Numbered from the stretch's first letter, positions 16,058 through 24,981 are shown. The stretch: 64,000 nucleotides of DNA from an uncultured Flavobacteriales bacterium (GCA_903935095.1 CAIZQH010000003.1:1-64000), one strand, 5' to 3'. Notes: generated by a model from the letters alone, not told the origin. A program made the numbers and translations.

Positions 16058-18523
16058 TTACAATTTGATTTTTGAAATCATACTTCCGGCATCTAGCCAG
16101 TAGATTAATTTGAAGGACAAACTATTTACTGGTCCATTTGCTAAGGTGTTTTGCAAGTTGGACCAGTACATCGATTGCACATCTTTGTCCGCACTGAATA
16201 TGGAGTTTTTCCATACAATGTTGAATTCACTGTTAGGTTGAAAAACCCAGCGGTATTGACAATCAATCGTGAAGGCGTTGTAATTGATGTTATAGGCTGA
16301 CTCCCCAATATTGTTTAGTCCTTGATAGCTTGGAATGGCATCGATTAATCCCTGCTCACTTAATGTTCCGAAATAGTGGTAGTTGATGGCAGAGCGGTAA
16401 TGCCTTAAACGAAAGGTAATTCCCATGCGATTGGTCATGATATATTCCAAGGAAATGGTTTGCGTGGTGTTGATGCGGTCTCGATTCCCAAAAATAATTC
16501 CGCTAGGTAAGTTTGCGGGTTCATCAAAAGGAACGGCGTATCCTTCGCTATTTCGTTCGAAATCTTGACTCCAATTATAACTGAAAGCAATGAAGTCTGT
16601 AAAACGGATTCGTGGACTCACATTATATCCATATTCTTTCCATTCTGCCCTTTGAACGAGGGTGTAATTTACTCCGGCATCCAAGGCCAGTCGTTTTTGG
16701 TAATTTGTCGAAACCCAATACGTGAAATTATAGGTTTTTGGCCGCTGAAAGTAACTCCCCCAAACACGTGGTTCAAAATAATCGTAGTTCTTTGTCAAGG
16801 TATTGTAATTCCCAAACCCAGTTGCGTTGAAGGATTTCGACACCACTACAAGACCCAAATTTGAATAGGTACCGACATAATTATTAGGTGCGTATAAGCG
16901 GATACTTGACAGGGAGCCACTGACAATTATTTTCGTTAATTGCTTGTTTTTTGGTTTGAAATTGCGGTAGGCGCCCGAAGCTTCCAAGATTCGCTTGTTA
17001 TTGTTGTAATTAAATCCAAGGTCATTCGGATCGTATTGATCCGATTCTTCTAAATATCCGATTCCATAGATCCAGGTTCCACGTTGCTTTCCAAAATTGA
17101 AATTATAGTTGTACCCAATCGATGAATTGGCACTTCTTTGAACGGACACCGTCGTTTTACCGTTGAAATTGAATTTATTATTTTTCGTATTTGCATTGAA
17201 ATTTAACCCACTAACATTGGCATCATAAAACTCACCAGAACGCAAAACACTCGTGTTGGTAAACGTAACCGAGCTATTGTTTTTCAAGTTTTGATCGAGG
17301 ACAAAAACATTGTAGTTGGTCAGAGGTGAAATCATGACTTGTCTTTCCATGCCACTGTCGTAATTCACGGCTGTCCCATATTGCGCAGCATTCACGGCAT
17401 TGAAAACCCCAATTCCTAATCCATTTTTCATGCGTCCAGACAATTTAGTCGCATTGTATAATTTGGATCCAAGCGGCACATTTTTCAAATATTCATCGGG
17501 AGTAAGCATCGTGGTGATGACCTTTTGTGGTGCTTGAATACCAATTCGACGACTGTAAAAAAGACCCGCTTTATTGAAGAGTTCTGTTCCCTCCGTGAAA
17601 AACTGCCGGTTTTCATTGAATTGCACTTCAAATGGACTTAGATTCAATACTTGTTGATCAAATACGACTTGACCAAAATCTGGAACCAGTGTGACATCCA
17701 AGGTAAACGCTTCATTCACACCGTATTTGATGTCCATCCCACCATTGAAGGAACGTGTCCATCCGAAAGTTCCATCGCCTTTTGGAATGCGATCTAAATA
17801 GGAGGAGACGTAGGGCATTAACGCCAATCGAAGCGGAGGTTTGATTCCTTTAATTCCGACCACTTCACCACTTTCAATCAGAAAATTTTCTAAGTCTGGG
17901 TTCACTTTAACCCAAGTAGATTCTTCACGATACCTTGCTATTTCTCTTGAAAAGTTCATGCCCCACTTCTGAACTTCGGTATTTGGAAAGCGAATGGCAC
18001 TGTAAGGGATTCGAACTTCTAATGTCCACCCTTGTTCCGTTAATTGTTTAGCACTAGACCAGGCAAGGTTTAATTCACCGATGTAATTGCTGCCTTGGAT
18101 TTTTGCGTCAATTTGAACCCCGCGACTTGTTAGCCCAAAATAGAATCCATTTTGATCATCATTGTATGTGTCAAGAAAGATACCGAAGATATCCAAATTT
18201 GGATTGTAGTCATCGCGGATGGATAATACGTTTGAAACAGAATCTGGGTCATCAAAACAGATGGCGCTAATGTAAACAGCATTATTGTCGTAAAGCATTC
18301 TTACTTCAGTTGGCTTTCTAGCCTCGTTACCAGGATAAGGTTTGAGTTGTGTAAAGGAGTGTACTGCGGAAGCTTTTTGCCATTCTTTTTCGGAGAGTTT
18401 GCCGTCAATGATGAGTTCAGCATTGATTCGTTGTGCAGAAATTCTTGTGATGGGTTCTGTTACTGTCTGACTGAATACCAGTAAGCAAGGAAGTAAAAAT
18501 AAGAGGAGGAGAAATCGTTTCAT
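16058..18523 (-). CDS. Outer-membrane protein with CBM9-like domain and DUF5916 barrel
   Basis: An 821-residue exported protein. After the signal peptide (cut after VFSQ) a CBM9-like beta-sandwich spans about residues 25-215 (INAELIIDGKLSEKEWQKA at its start, then DIFGIFLDTYNDDQNGFYFGLTSRGVQ). The remainder (about 220-821) resembles DUF5916 and should form an outer-membrane beta-barrel; it has the conserved VQFNENRQFFTEGTELFNKAGLFYSRRIG segment. The start is the ATG at 18523; the frame extends 9 bases to a TTG that lies inside the promoter box. Function unknown in the family; carbohydrate or metallo-ligand binding has been suggested by the CBM9 fold only. Confidence 0.82.
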   Translation of the reverse strand: MKRFLLLLFLLPCLLVFSQTVTEPITRISAQRINAELIIDGKLSEKEWQKASAVHSFTQLKPYPGNEARKPTEVRMLYDNNAVYISAICFDDPDSVSNVLSIRDDYNPNLDIFGIFLDTYNDDQNGFYFGLTSRGVQIDAKIQGSNYIGELNLAWSSAKQLTEQGWTLEVRIPYSAIRFPNTEVQKWGMNFSREIARYREESTWVKVNPDLENFLIESGEVVGIKGIKPPLRLALMPYVSSYLDRIPKGDGTFGWTRSFNGGMDIKYGVNEAFTLDVTLVPDFGQVVFDQQVLNLSPFEVQFNENRQFFTEGTELFNKAGLFYSRRIGIQAPQKVITTMLTPDEYLKNVPLGSKLYNATKLSGRMKNGLGIGVFNAVNAAQYGTAVNYDSGMERQVMISPLTNYNVFVLDQNLKNNSSVTFTNTSVLRSGEFYDANVSGLNFNANTKNNKFNFNGKTTVSVQRSANSSIGYNYNFNFGKQRGTWIYGIGYLEESDQYDPNDLGFNYNNNKRILEASGAYRNFKPKNKQLTKIIVSGSLSSIRLYAPNNYVGTYSNLGLVVVSKSFNATGFGNYNTLTKNYDYFEPRVWGSYFQRPKTYNFTYWVSTNYQKRLALDAGVNYTLVQRAEWKEYGYNVSPRIRFTDFIAFSYNWSQDFERNSEGYAVPFDEPANLPSGIIFGNRDRINTTQTISLEYIMTNRMGITFRLRHYRSAINYHYFGTLSEQGLIDAIPSYQGLNNIGESAYNINYNAFTIDCQYRWVFQPNSEFNIVWKNSIFSADKDVQSMYWSNLQNTLANGPVNSLSFKLIYWLDAGSMISKIKL

Positions 18524-18529
18524 GCGCTG

Positions 18530-18537
18530 CAAAAATA
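18530..18537 (-). promoter_or_regulatory. -7 box TATTTTTG for the DUF5916 gene
   Basis: A perfect TAnnTTTG match on the minus strand ending 6 bases before the ATG at 18523. Transcription would start at or within a few bases of the start codon. Confidence 0.55.
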
Positions 18538-18547
18538 CGCCAAATAT

Positions 18548-19240
18548 TTATTTTCCCATGCGCGCAACAACATGTAAACATTCTTCACGACATTCAAAAG
18601 TCGCCCATACTTTACAATCGGACTTGAAACGGTATAGGATGGCAGCACTTAATTGTTTTAGGTACTGTTTTTCGCAAGTAGAAAGCTCACGATTACTAGC
18701 AAAACGAGCATAAGAAAAATCGAAACTATTCCCATTTAAGTGTGGACTTTTCCTTACGGCAGTGCGATTGTGGCGCACAAGCCTAGACACCGTATAATGC
18801 GTTCGAGTCATGGACGTTACAATTAACTTCGTGTCCGACAGCGGTGTCCGCAGAAGAGAGTCATGAAAAGCCTGGCCTATTTCGTTCAGAATCCTTTTAG
18901 CATAGGGTGTGAGTGCGGCATAGGAATATTGAAAAGTATCTAACTCAAAACCGGTATTTGCTTCCACAAACAGCAATTTTCCAGAACGAATGTACTGTTG
19001 GATTCCACGCTTATCTTTCGATGGCTTGACGCCTTGTTTCACAGAGCGATCCATGTATTCACAAAGTCGATTATTTAATTTCATCGCTATTTCTTCCCCG
19101 TCAAATTTAGAGCAATCGAAGTTAGACGCCGTTTCATCTTTCTTGAAACGATTCAACTGCTCTGAATCCTTTGGATTCAAAAATCCGAATCCAACTAGAA
19201 CAAAACTGAGGGTCAATAAACTAAACGAAAATAATTTCAT
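18548..19240 (-). CDS. Exported M15-peptidase-like protein (DUF5715-like)
   Basis: A 230-residue protein with an N-terminal signal or membrane anchor. The C-terminal half carries the pattern of D,D-carboxypeptidase-like M15 metallopeptidases: a SMTRT motif (about residue 145), HLNGNSFDF giving the H-x6-D zinc ligands (about 170), and the third histidine in ECLHVVAR near the end. The Bacteroidota family DUF5715 has this layout. If active it would cut peptidoglycan stem peptides in the periplasm; this rests on motif likeness only. Four cysteines (EKQ-flanked, CKVW, CREEC) in the last 50 residues may form disulfides. Confidence 0.65.
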   Translation of the reverse strand: MKLFSFSLLTLSFVLVGFGFLNPKDSEQLNRFKKDETASNFDCSKFDGEEIAMKLNNRLCEYMDRSVKQGVKPSKDKRGIQQYIRSGKLLFVEANTGFELDTFQYSYAALTPYAKRILNEIGQAFHDSLLRTPLSDTKLIVTSMTRTHYTVSRLVRHNRTAVRKSPHLNGNSFDFSYARFASNRELSTCEKQYLKQLSAAILYRFKSDCKVWATFECREECLHVVARMGK

Positions 19241-19247
19241 GTTACTA

Positions 19248-19255
19248 CAAAATTA
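19248..19255 (-). promoter_or_regulatory. -7 box TAATTTTG for the M15-like gene
   Basis: Perfect TAnnTTTG on the minus strand, ending 7 bases before the ATG at 19240; faces the box at 19291 across a 62-base divergent gap. Confidence 0.55.
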
Positions 19256-19290
19256 AAAAGATCTTCAAGCTGAGAATGAAAATGCTTCCT

Positions 19291-19298
19291 TAACTTTG
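19291..19298 (+). promoter_or_regulatory. -7 box TAACTTTG for the DUF493 gene
   Basis: Perfect TAnnTTTG ending 4 bases before the GTG start at 19303, which leaves no room for a leader or ribosome binding site. Confidence 0.55.
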
Positions 19299-19302
19299 TC
19301 CC

Positions 19303-19566
19303 GTGAGTGTATTTGATAATTTAAGAGGGCAATTAGAGCAACTCGACTGGCCCAATGTGTACTTATTTAAGTTTATCGTCCCGAACGACAATCAGCATAT
19401 GGCGCTTGTAAGTGCATTGTTTGATGAACATGCAGATATTACCTATCATCAATCAGGTAAAGGAAACTATGTAAGTGTAAGCGTGAAGGAAGTCATGCTG
19501 TCCGTAGACTCAATCATCGAAATCTACGAAAAGGCAGCTCAAATTAAAGGTGTAATTTCGTTATAA
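19303..19566 (+). CDS. DUF493 (YbeD-like) family protein
   Basis: An 87-residue cytoplasmic protein with the ferredoxin-like ACT-type fold of DUF493: YLFKFIVPNDNQHMALVSALF, then YHQSGKGNYVSVSVKEVMLSVDSIIEIYEKAAQIKGVISL. The family is widespread and of unclear function (in enterobacteria it is linked to lipoate metabolism by position only). The start is a GTG, chosen because family members begin near here and no ATG precedes it. It directly abuts the next gene (stop then ATG with no gap). Confidence 0.85.
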   Translation: MSVFDNLRGQLEQLDWPNVYLFKFIVPNDNQHMALVSALFDEHADITYHQSGKGNYVSVSVKEVMLSVDSIIEIYEKAAQIKGVISL

Positions 19567-19935
19567 ATGGAGAAAATCATTGAGTTTTTATTAGTCACAC
19601 TGCTTATTTTAGTAGCAATCATTGCGTATCGATTTTTACTTAGTTACCTATCCAGAGGCCGGGTGAATCAAGCCTTATTTTGCGAACTATATACCCTGGA
19701 CCATGAGCCTGCAAGTGGTGAGGTGAGCTTTTATTTTGTTTGTCCAGAAACAACTTTTGTGACCTTCGCTATTTGGAAAGGAGATGCGATCATCAAGCAA
19801 CTTACGAGTCAGGAATATGAAATTGGTGGACACCTTCTAAAATTCCAAACGTCGGAAATCGAAAATGGTATGTATTATTTCGGCATCGAAACCACCAAAC
19901 AAAAAACGCAAAAGCGTTTTACTGTTCAGAATTAG
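19567..19935 (+). CDS. Small single-pass membrane protein with T9SS-CTD-like beta domain
   Basis: A 122-residue protein that begins with one transmembrane helix (residues 5-27) and continues with a ~85-residue beta-rich domain: SFYFVCPETTFVTFAIWKGD, then LKFQTSEIENGMYYFGIET and a KRFTVQN end. The order of strands and the GMYYFGI/KRFTV pair resemble the last strands of a T9SS sorting domain, but there is no signal peptide cleavage site and no PNP motif. I do not recognise a named family. It starts immediately after the DUF493 stop and must be co-transcribed with it. It overlaps the convergent barrel gene by 4 bases. Confidence 0.7.
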   Translation: MEKIIEFLLVTLLILVAIIAYRFLLSYLSRGRVNQALFCELYTLDHEPASGEVSFYFVCPETTFVTFAIWKGDAIIKQLTSQEYEIGGHLLKFQTSEIENGMYYFGIETTKQKTQKRFTVQN

Positions 19936-20627
19936 GACTCACTTTTTGGTTTCTTTACTTTGATTCTCGTTCGGTGACCAGAAATCTTGTATTTCGATTT
20001 ATCAAAGTTGCTTTTATAGCCATCTGTTTTAGGAATGCGGTACGTCAATCCTATGCTATATTGCAAATAGTCTGAACTTTTAAATAAGTCTGTTAAACCA
20101 AGTTTTAAAGTTCCTTGAACTTGAAGTCCTAATTTGCTGCTCATCCAAAAAGTACACCCTGCTGTGAAATTGGCAGTAGGTGAGAAGGCCTTAGCCGTAT
20201 TGCGAGAATCAGTTGTTCGCAAAGTCATACCTAATCCGCCACCAAGATAAGGGTCGACGATTCCGCTACCAACTTGCTTGTAAAAAGAATATTTTAAGGA
20301 GAAATCTGCTGAAATCATGCTTCCTGTTATGCCTAAGGAGTCGTTCACTAATTTACTTGGATCATATTTCTGAAAACCAATCCCTCCGTCGACACTCCAA
20401 CCATTGTAGATGTACTTATCAACGAATATGCGCGTAGGAAACAACGCGCTCTGAAATTGCGAAGATGAAAAAGGGTTTATTTCGTAACCATCATCATCCG
20501 TTAACATCCAAGCAAGTCCAAATTGCCAAGCATAATTATCGCTGTTTGTTATTTTTTTAGTCGGTTGAGCGATGCTTGTCCCAAGGAAGCATAAAAATAA
20601 AAAGGTAAAGAGTCTGTGAATTTTCAT
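19932..20627 (-). CDS. Outer-membrane beta-barrel protein (porin-like, unknown function)
   Basis: A 231-residue exported protein; the signal peptide ends at SIAQ. Alternating strands follow (YAWQFGLAWMLTDDDGYEINPF, WSVDGGIGFQKYD, VDPYLGGGLGMTLRTTD, LGLQVQGTLKLGL, YLQYSIGLTYRIP), as in eight-stranded OMP_b-brl proteins. A basic C-terminal tail of about 30 residues (SKYKISGHRTRIKVKKPKSES) follows the last strand, so the barrel is not C-terminal. No specific function can be assigned. Confidence 0.75.
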   Translation of the reverse strand: MKIHRLFTFLFLCFLGTSIAQPTKKITNSDNYAWQFGLAWMLTDDDGYEINPFSSSQFQSALFPTRIFVDKYIYNGWSVDGGIGFQKYDPSKLVNDSLGITGSMISADFSLKYSFYKQVGSGIVDPYLGGGLGMTLRTTDSRNTAKAFSPTANFTAGCTFWMSSKLGLQVQGTLKLGLTDLFKSSDYLQYSIGLTYRIPKTDGYKSNFDKSKYKISGHRTRIKVKKPKSES

Positions 20628-20645
20628 GTAGTGTGATTACAATAA

Positions 20646-20653
20646 CAAAAGTA
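20646..20653 (-). promoter_or_regulatory. -7 box TACTTTTG for the barrel gene
   Basis: TAnnTTTG match on the minus strand, 18 bases before the ATG at 20627. Confidence 0.5.
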
Positions 20654-20734
20654 ATTAAAAATTTAAGCGAGATTCTTTTGTTTAAAACCATCAATTGACA
20701 AGCGATTGTGTATTTCTCATTCAAGTAGAATGCC

Positions 20735-20742
20735 TAATTTTG
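20735..20742 (+). promoter_or_regulatory. -7 box TAATTTTG for the IPExxxVDY gene
   Basis: TAnnTTTG ending 8 bases before the ATG at 20751. It lies downstream of an alternative in-frame ATG at 20730, supporting 20751 as the real start. Confidence 0.5.
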
Positions 20743-20750
20743 AAACGGAT

Positions 20751-21179
20751 ATGGCAAAGGTCAAAAAATATGAATTGGTATTAGAAGATGAAACGACGTT
20801 AGAGGTTTTTGGCGTTTCATCTGCTTTTGCAGATTATCGCTTGGCTTGGGAGTTTAATCAGTGTTTGAATATCAACTTAACTAAGTCGAATGAGGTATTT
20901 GAAGTCCGCTCAAACAAAGCAAAAGACCTGATTACTTTTCGGTATTTTTCTTTCTTCGACGATGAATGTTTAACACGGTTTTACTTGATAAAAAATAAGC
21001 AAGAAAATGGTGTGTTTCATGCAGAACGACCAATGATTGATTATTTTCTTGTTCTGCGAGAGAATTATTCCTTTGAAAAAGAAATCCTCATTCAAAAAAT
21101 AAGAAAAATAAATGGAATTGTTGCGGTATTTGATTTTCCGGAAGAGGAATTTGAAATGATCGCATATTTAACTAGTTAA
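20751..21179 (+). CDS. IPExxxVDY family protein
   Basis: A 142-residue cytoplasmic protein of a Bacteroidota-specific family named after its IPExxxVDY motif; here the motif is degenerate (AERPMIDYFLVL, about residue 92). Family members almost always sit directly before pyruvate kinase, as here (one base apart). Function is unknown. The usual upstream neighbours acpP-fabF-rnc are absent. Start at 20751 (MAKVKKYELVLE) fits the family and the promoter; an ATG at 20730 is in frame. Confidence 0.82.
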   Translation: MAKVKKYELVLEDETTLEVFGVSSAFADYRLAWEFNQCLNINLTKSNEVFEVRSNKAKDLITFRYFSFFDDECLTRFYLIKNKQENGVFHAERPMIDYFLVLRENYSFEKEILIQKIRKINGIVAVFDFPEEEFEMIAYLTS

Positions 21180-21180
21180 A

Positions 21181-22599
21181 ATGAAAAAAACAAAAATTGT
21201 AGCAACACTTGGACCTGCTTCTTTACATCGAGAAGTACTGAAAAACATGATGTTGAACGGATTAAATGTATGTCGATTGAATTTCTCACACGGCTCATAT
21301 GATGACCATTCGAGTGCCGTTGAATTAATCCGATCACTGAACGAAGAACTTGGACTGAATGTAGCCATTCTTGCCGATTTACAAGGACCAAAAATTCGAA
21401 CGAATGAAATGGAAGACAAGGGTGTTCACTTGGAAAATGGACAAGATATTTTATTGGTTGTTGATAAAGTTATTGGAAACAAAGAACGCTTCTCCATTAA
21501 TTACACCTTATTACCCAAGGAAGTAAAACCGGGGGAAAGAATTCTGTTAGATGATGGTAAAATTGTGTTGGAGGTTCGCGAAACGGACGGACATTCTACG
21601 ATTCGCTGTGAAATCATTCAAGGTGGTCTTCTATGCTCTAAAAAAGGCGTGAATTTTCCGAATACAAAAATATCGATGCCTTCCTTAACAGAAAAGGATA
21701 TCGCTGATTTAGCCTTTGCTTTGTCTTTACAAGTTGATTGGATTGGTTTGTCCTTCGTGCGTTCGCAAGATGACATCATCGATTTAAAAGCAAGAATTGC
21801 CTTAAACAATCACCATGCGAAAGTCATCGCGAAAATTGAAAAACCGGAAGCGCTCCAAAATATTGATGCGATTATTGCAGAAAGCGATGGACTAATGGTC
21901 GCTCGTGGTGATTTAGGAGTGGAAGTTCCTTATCAAACAGTTCCGTCTATTCAGAAAATGTTGATTTCGAAGTGTATTTCTTCGGCCAAACCAGTCATCG
22001 TTGCTACCCAAATGATGGAGTCCATGATTGCTAATTTGACACCTAGTCGTGCGGAAGTAAATGATGTGGCAAATGCTGTGCTAGACGGGGCTGATGCCGT
22101 GATGTTATCCGGTGAGACTTCTGTCGGAAGTTATCCGGTGCAGGTCATCGAAACGATGGCAAACATCATCAAGGAGATGGAAAAACACAGTGCAATGTAC
22201 AACAAAGAAGAACTTCCGATTAAAAATAGTGATCGATTTATTTCTGACTCCATTTGTTTCAATGCCTGCCGTTTATCCCAACGCGTAGAAGCGGATGCAA
22301 TCATTACGATGTCCTTCTCTGGTTATACGGCATATAAAATTGCTTCCCAACGTCCAAATAGTCAAATTTATGTCTTCACCAGTAACCGAAACATCTTGAC
22401 ACAATTGAATTTGGTTTGGGGTGTGCGCGCATTCTATTACGATAAACTCATTTCTACGGATCACACCATCGCTGATATTAAGTACATCATGAAATCCGAA
22501 GGTTACTTGAACCTAGGTGATTTAGTGATTAATATTGCGTCCATTCCACTCGAGGACCTCGGTGCGTCAAATATGTTGAAATTAAGTTACGTCGATTAA
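21181..22599 (+). CDS. pyk: Pyruvate kinase
   Basis: Converts phosphoenolpyruvate and ADP to pyruvate and ATP, the last step of glycolysis. The 472-residue protein has the full set of motifs: KTKIVATLGPAS at the start, RLNFSHGS (about residue 35), the IAKIEKPEALQNIDAII active-site lysine/glutamate region (about 218), GLMVARGDLGVEVP, VATQMMESMI, and a C-terminal regulatory domain (about 350-472). It is the second gene after IPExxxVDY, one base apart. Confidence 0.97.
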   Translation: MKKTKIVATLGPASLHREVLKNMMLNGLNVCRLNFSHGSYDDHSSAVELIRSLNEELGLNVAILADLQGPKIRTNEMEDKGVHLENGQDILLVVDKVIGNKERFSINYTLLPKEVKPGERILLDDGKIVLEVRETDGHSTIRCEIIQGGLLCSKKGVNFPNTKISMPSLTEKDIADLAFALSLQVDWIGLSFVRSQDDIIDLKARIALNNHHAKVIAKIEKPEALQNIDAIIAESDGLMVARGDLGVEVPYQTVPSIQKMLISKCISSAKPVIVATQMMESMIANLTPSRAEVNDVANAVLDGADAVMLSGETSVGSYPVQVIETMANIIKEMEKHSAMYNKEELPIKNSDRFISDSICFNACRLSQRVEADAIITMSFSGYTAYKIASQRPNSQIYVFTSNRNILTQLNLVWGVRAFYYDKLISTDHTIADIKYIMKSEGYLNLGDLVINIASIPLEDLGASNMLKLSYVD

Positions 22600-22654
22600 T
22601 TTTCGGCGGATTCATCTCAAAAAAATGCTTAACTTAAAGTAAAGAACAAGTGAG

Positions 22655-24379
22655 ATGGAAAAAAAATGGGTGTTTCAGCCAGCAGTTGAAGAGGGAAAAT
22701 CACATGAGTTAAGCCGACAACTAAAGATTGATTTGTTGTTGGCGGAATTATTGGTCCAGCGTGGACTTGAAACCGAGATAGAAGCTAGGCGATTTTTTCG
22801 TCCGAGTTTGGATGACCTTCATGACCCGTTTTTAATGAAAGATATGGATGCAGCTGTGCTCCGCATGAATCAAGCAATAAACAACAACGAGGGAATTTTG
22901 CTTTTTGGGGATTACGATGTGGACGGAACGACTGCCGTTGCATTGATGTTCGAGCAATTAACTAAGTTTCATTCCAATGTGCGTTATTACATTCCCGATC
23001 GCTACAAGGAAGGATACGGATTAAGTCAACAGGGAATCGATTACGCTCAATCGGAGCAGTGTTCCCTTATTATCACCCTGGATTGTGGGATTAAGTCGAA
23101 TGAATTAGTTGCAAAAGCAAAAGAACGGGGCATTGATTTCATCATCTGTGACCACCATCAACCAGGTTCTGCATTACCCATTGGCATTGTCCTCGATCCA
23201 AAAAGAGGAGATTGCATGTATCCGTTTAAGGAATTGTCCGGTTGCGGCGTTGGATTCAAATTGATGCAAGCACTGTTCATTGATCACGGATTGACCTTGG
23301 AAAAATTATTTGAAAGCTTGGATTTACTCGCCTTAAGCATTGGAGCTGATATTGTCGATGTGACGGGTGAGAACCGAATTTTATGCCATCACGGACTCCT
23401 TCAAATGAATCAGCATCCCCGAAAAGCATTTGAGGAATTATTAACCTTGGCTGGAAAAAAACTCCCGCTCAGTTTAACGGATGTTGTGTTTGTCATTGCT
23501 CCGAGAGTAAACGCAGCGGGGAGAATCCGAAGTGGAACAACCGCAGTTGCTTGGATGTTATCGACAAATGACGAAGAAATAAAACAATTGGCACAGGAAA
23601 TCCACGATGACAATACCTTGAGACGAACCATTGATCAGTCTATGACAGAAGAGGCACTGCTGCAGATTTCTAATGACAAAGACCACCCGAATCAATCTAC
23701 GAACCTTGTATTTCAAAAGGACTGGCATAAAGGAGTGGTTGGAATCGTGGCTTCTCGCATCATTGAAACGCATTACCGTCCAACGATTGTGTTGACGGAA
23801 TCAAATGGACTATTAACCGGTTCCGCAAGAAGTGTTGGAGCGATAAATCTTTACGATGTTTTGGAATCTTGCAAAGAGCACCTGACACAGTTTGGTGGAC
23901 ATCATTATGCGGCAGGATTAACCATGCCCAAAGAAAACTTAAAGGCCTTTCGTTTGGCATTTGATCAGGAAGTCAAACAACGATTAAATGGCGCTCCATT
24001 GGAAGCCATACAGACCATCGATTTGAACATCGACTTGAATGACATTCAAACGGTGTGGAATGGAAAGTTACCACGAATTAAAAAGATCCTTGATGCGTTT
24101 GAGCCTTTTGGACCCGGAAACATGAAACCGGTTTTTTTTACCAAAGAATTATTTGCAACGGATGCGCGCATACTCAAAGAAAAGCACCTCAAGTTGCGAG
24201 TCGTTCAAACGGAGTCCAACTTGGCTTTTGACGCCATTGGTTTTAATCTCGCGGACAAAGAAGAGTACACATTGAAAGGAATGGCTTTCGATATGGCTTA
24301 TACCATTGAAACCAATGAATTCAACGGAAAGACCAATTTACAATTCAATATAAAAGATATCCGAGCGACGGATTCATGA
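22655..24379 (+). CDS. recJ: Single-stranded-DNA-specific exonuclease RecJ
   Basis: RecJ degrades 5'-ended single-stranded DNA in recombination and mismatch repair. The 574-residue product has the DHH phosphoesterase motifs ILLFGDYDVDGTTAVALM (about residue 85), CGIKSNE (about 143), DFIICDHHQPG (about 158) and DIVDVTGENR, then the DHHA1 motif GSARSVGAINLYDVL...FGGHHYAAG (about 390-425) and the C-terminal OB-like domain. No inteins or truncation. Its stop overlaps a possible start at 24376, and the ribE promoter is in the following bases. Confidence 0.96.
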   Translation: MEKKWVFQPAVEEGKSHELSRQLKIDLLLAELLVQRGLETEIEARRFFRPSLDDLHDPFLMKDMDAAVLRMNQAINNNEGILLFGDYDVDGTTAVALMFEQLTKFHSNVRYYIPDRYKEGYGLSQQGIDYAQSEQCSLIITLDCGIKSNELVAKAKERGIDFIICDHHQPGSALPIGIVLDPKRGDCMYPFKELSGCGVGFKLMQALFIDHGLTLEKLFESLDLLALSIGADIVDVTGENRILCHHGLLQMNQHPRKAFEELLTLAGKKLPLSLTDVVFVIAPRVNAAGRIRSGTTAVAWMLSTNDEEIKQLAQEIHDDNTLRRTIDQSMTEEALLQISNDKDHPNQSTNLVFQKDWHKGVVGIVASRIIETHYRPTIVLTESNGLLTGSARSVGAINLYDVLESCKEHLTQFGGHHYAAGLTMPKENLKAFRLAFDQEVKQRLNGAPLEAIQTIDLNIDLNDIQTVWNGKLPRIKKILDAFEPFGPGNMKPVFFTKELFATDARILKEKHLKLRVVQTESNLAFDAIGFNLADKEEYTLKGMAFDMAYTIETNEFNGKTNLQFNIKDIRATDS

Positions 24380-24388
24380 AATTTCCCT

Positions 24389-24396
24389 TAATTTTG
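24389..24396 (+). promoter_or_regulatory. -7 box TAATTTTG for ribE
   Basis: TAnnTTTG ending 6 bases before the ATG at 24403. The box sits between an upstream in-frame ATG (24376) and the MFTGI start, supporting the latter. Confidence 0.5.
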
Positions 24397-24402
24397 GATG
24401 CT

Positions 24403-24981
24403 ATGTTTACAGGAATAATTGAAGAAATAGGATTGGTGACGGAGATTCGTCAAGATGGAGGAAATGTACATTTTACCATTCAGTCGAAGTTGAGTGACGA
24501 GTTGAAAATTGACCAAAGTGTTGCACATAATGGTTGTTGTTTGACGGTTGTCGAGATGAAACCAGGAACACACACTGTGACGGCTATCCAAGAGACCCTA
24601 CAAAAAACAAATCTTGGTAGTTGGGAACTTGGCTCGAAAATCAATTTGGAGCGCTGTATGAGCCTTAATGGGCGCTTAGATGGTCACATTGTTCAAGGAC
24701 ATGTTGATGGATTGGCGCGTTGTGTCTCGATTGCGGACGAAGATGGCAGTTGGCGATATCGTTTTGACTATCAATCAGATTTCGTCACCGTAGAAAAAGG
24801 ATCTGTCACCATTAACGGTACAAGTTTAACCGTAGTTGATTCCGAGGACGGCGCTTTTTCCGTGTGCATTATACCGTATACCTACGAGCACACGAATTTT
24901 CATACGCTCGTTGTCGGAACTGAGGTCAATTTAGAATTCGATATTATTGGAAAATACGTCGCTCGTTTGATGAACCGTTAA
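24403..24981 (+). CDS. ribE: Riboflavin synthase, alpha chain
   Basis: Dismutates two 6,7-dimethyl-8-ribityllumazine molecules to riboflavin. The 192-residue protein is two homologous lumazine-binding barrels: MFTGIIEEIG...HNGCCLTVV (first repeat) and LDGHIVQGHVDG...TINGTSLTVVD (second). The start is fixed at 24403 because the N-terminal MFTGI is invariant in the family and enters the active site; a more upstream ATG overlapping the recJ stop would add nine residues. Overlaps the convergent lipoprotein gene by 4 bases. No FMN riboswitch is seen upstream. Confidence 0.96.
   Translation: MFTGIIEEIGLVTEIRQDGGNVHFTIQSKLSDELKIDQSVAHNGCCLTVVEMKPGTHTVTAIQETLQKTNLGSWELGSKINLERCMSLNGRLDGHIVQGHVDGLARCVSIADEDGSWRYRFDYQSDFVTVEKGSVTINGTSLTVVDSEDGAFSVCIIPYTYEHTNFHTLVVGTEVNLEFDIIGKYVARLMNR

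Noticed and set aside
22625..22645. CTTAAC and TTAAAG words before recJ that resemble the 11-bp repeat
   Set aside because: They are only about 6-7 bases apart, so the 7+4 geometry is missing, and no -7 box follows at the right distance.
24376..24402. Start of riboflavin synthase at 24376 (ATGA overlap with recJ)
   Set aside because: The family requires MFTGI at the N-terminus, and a -7 box lies between the two ATG codons.
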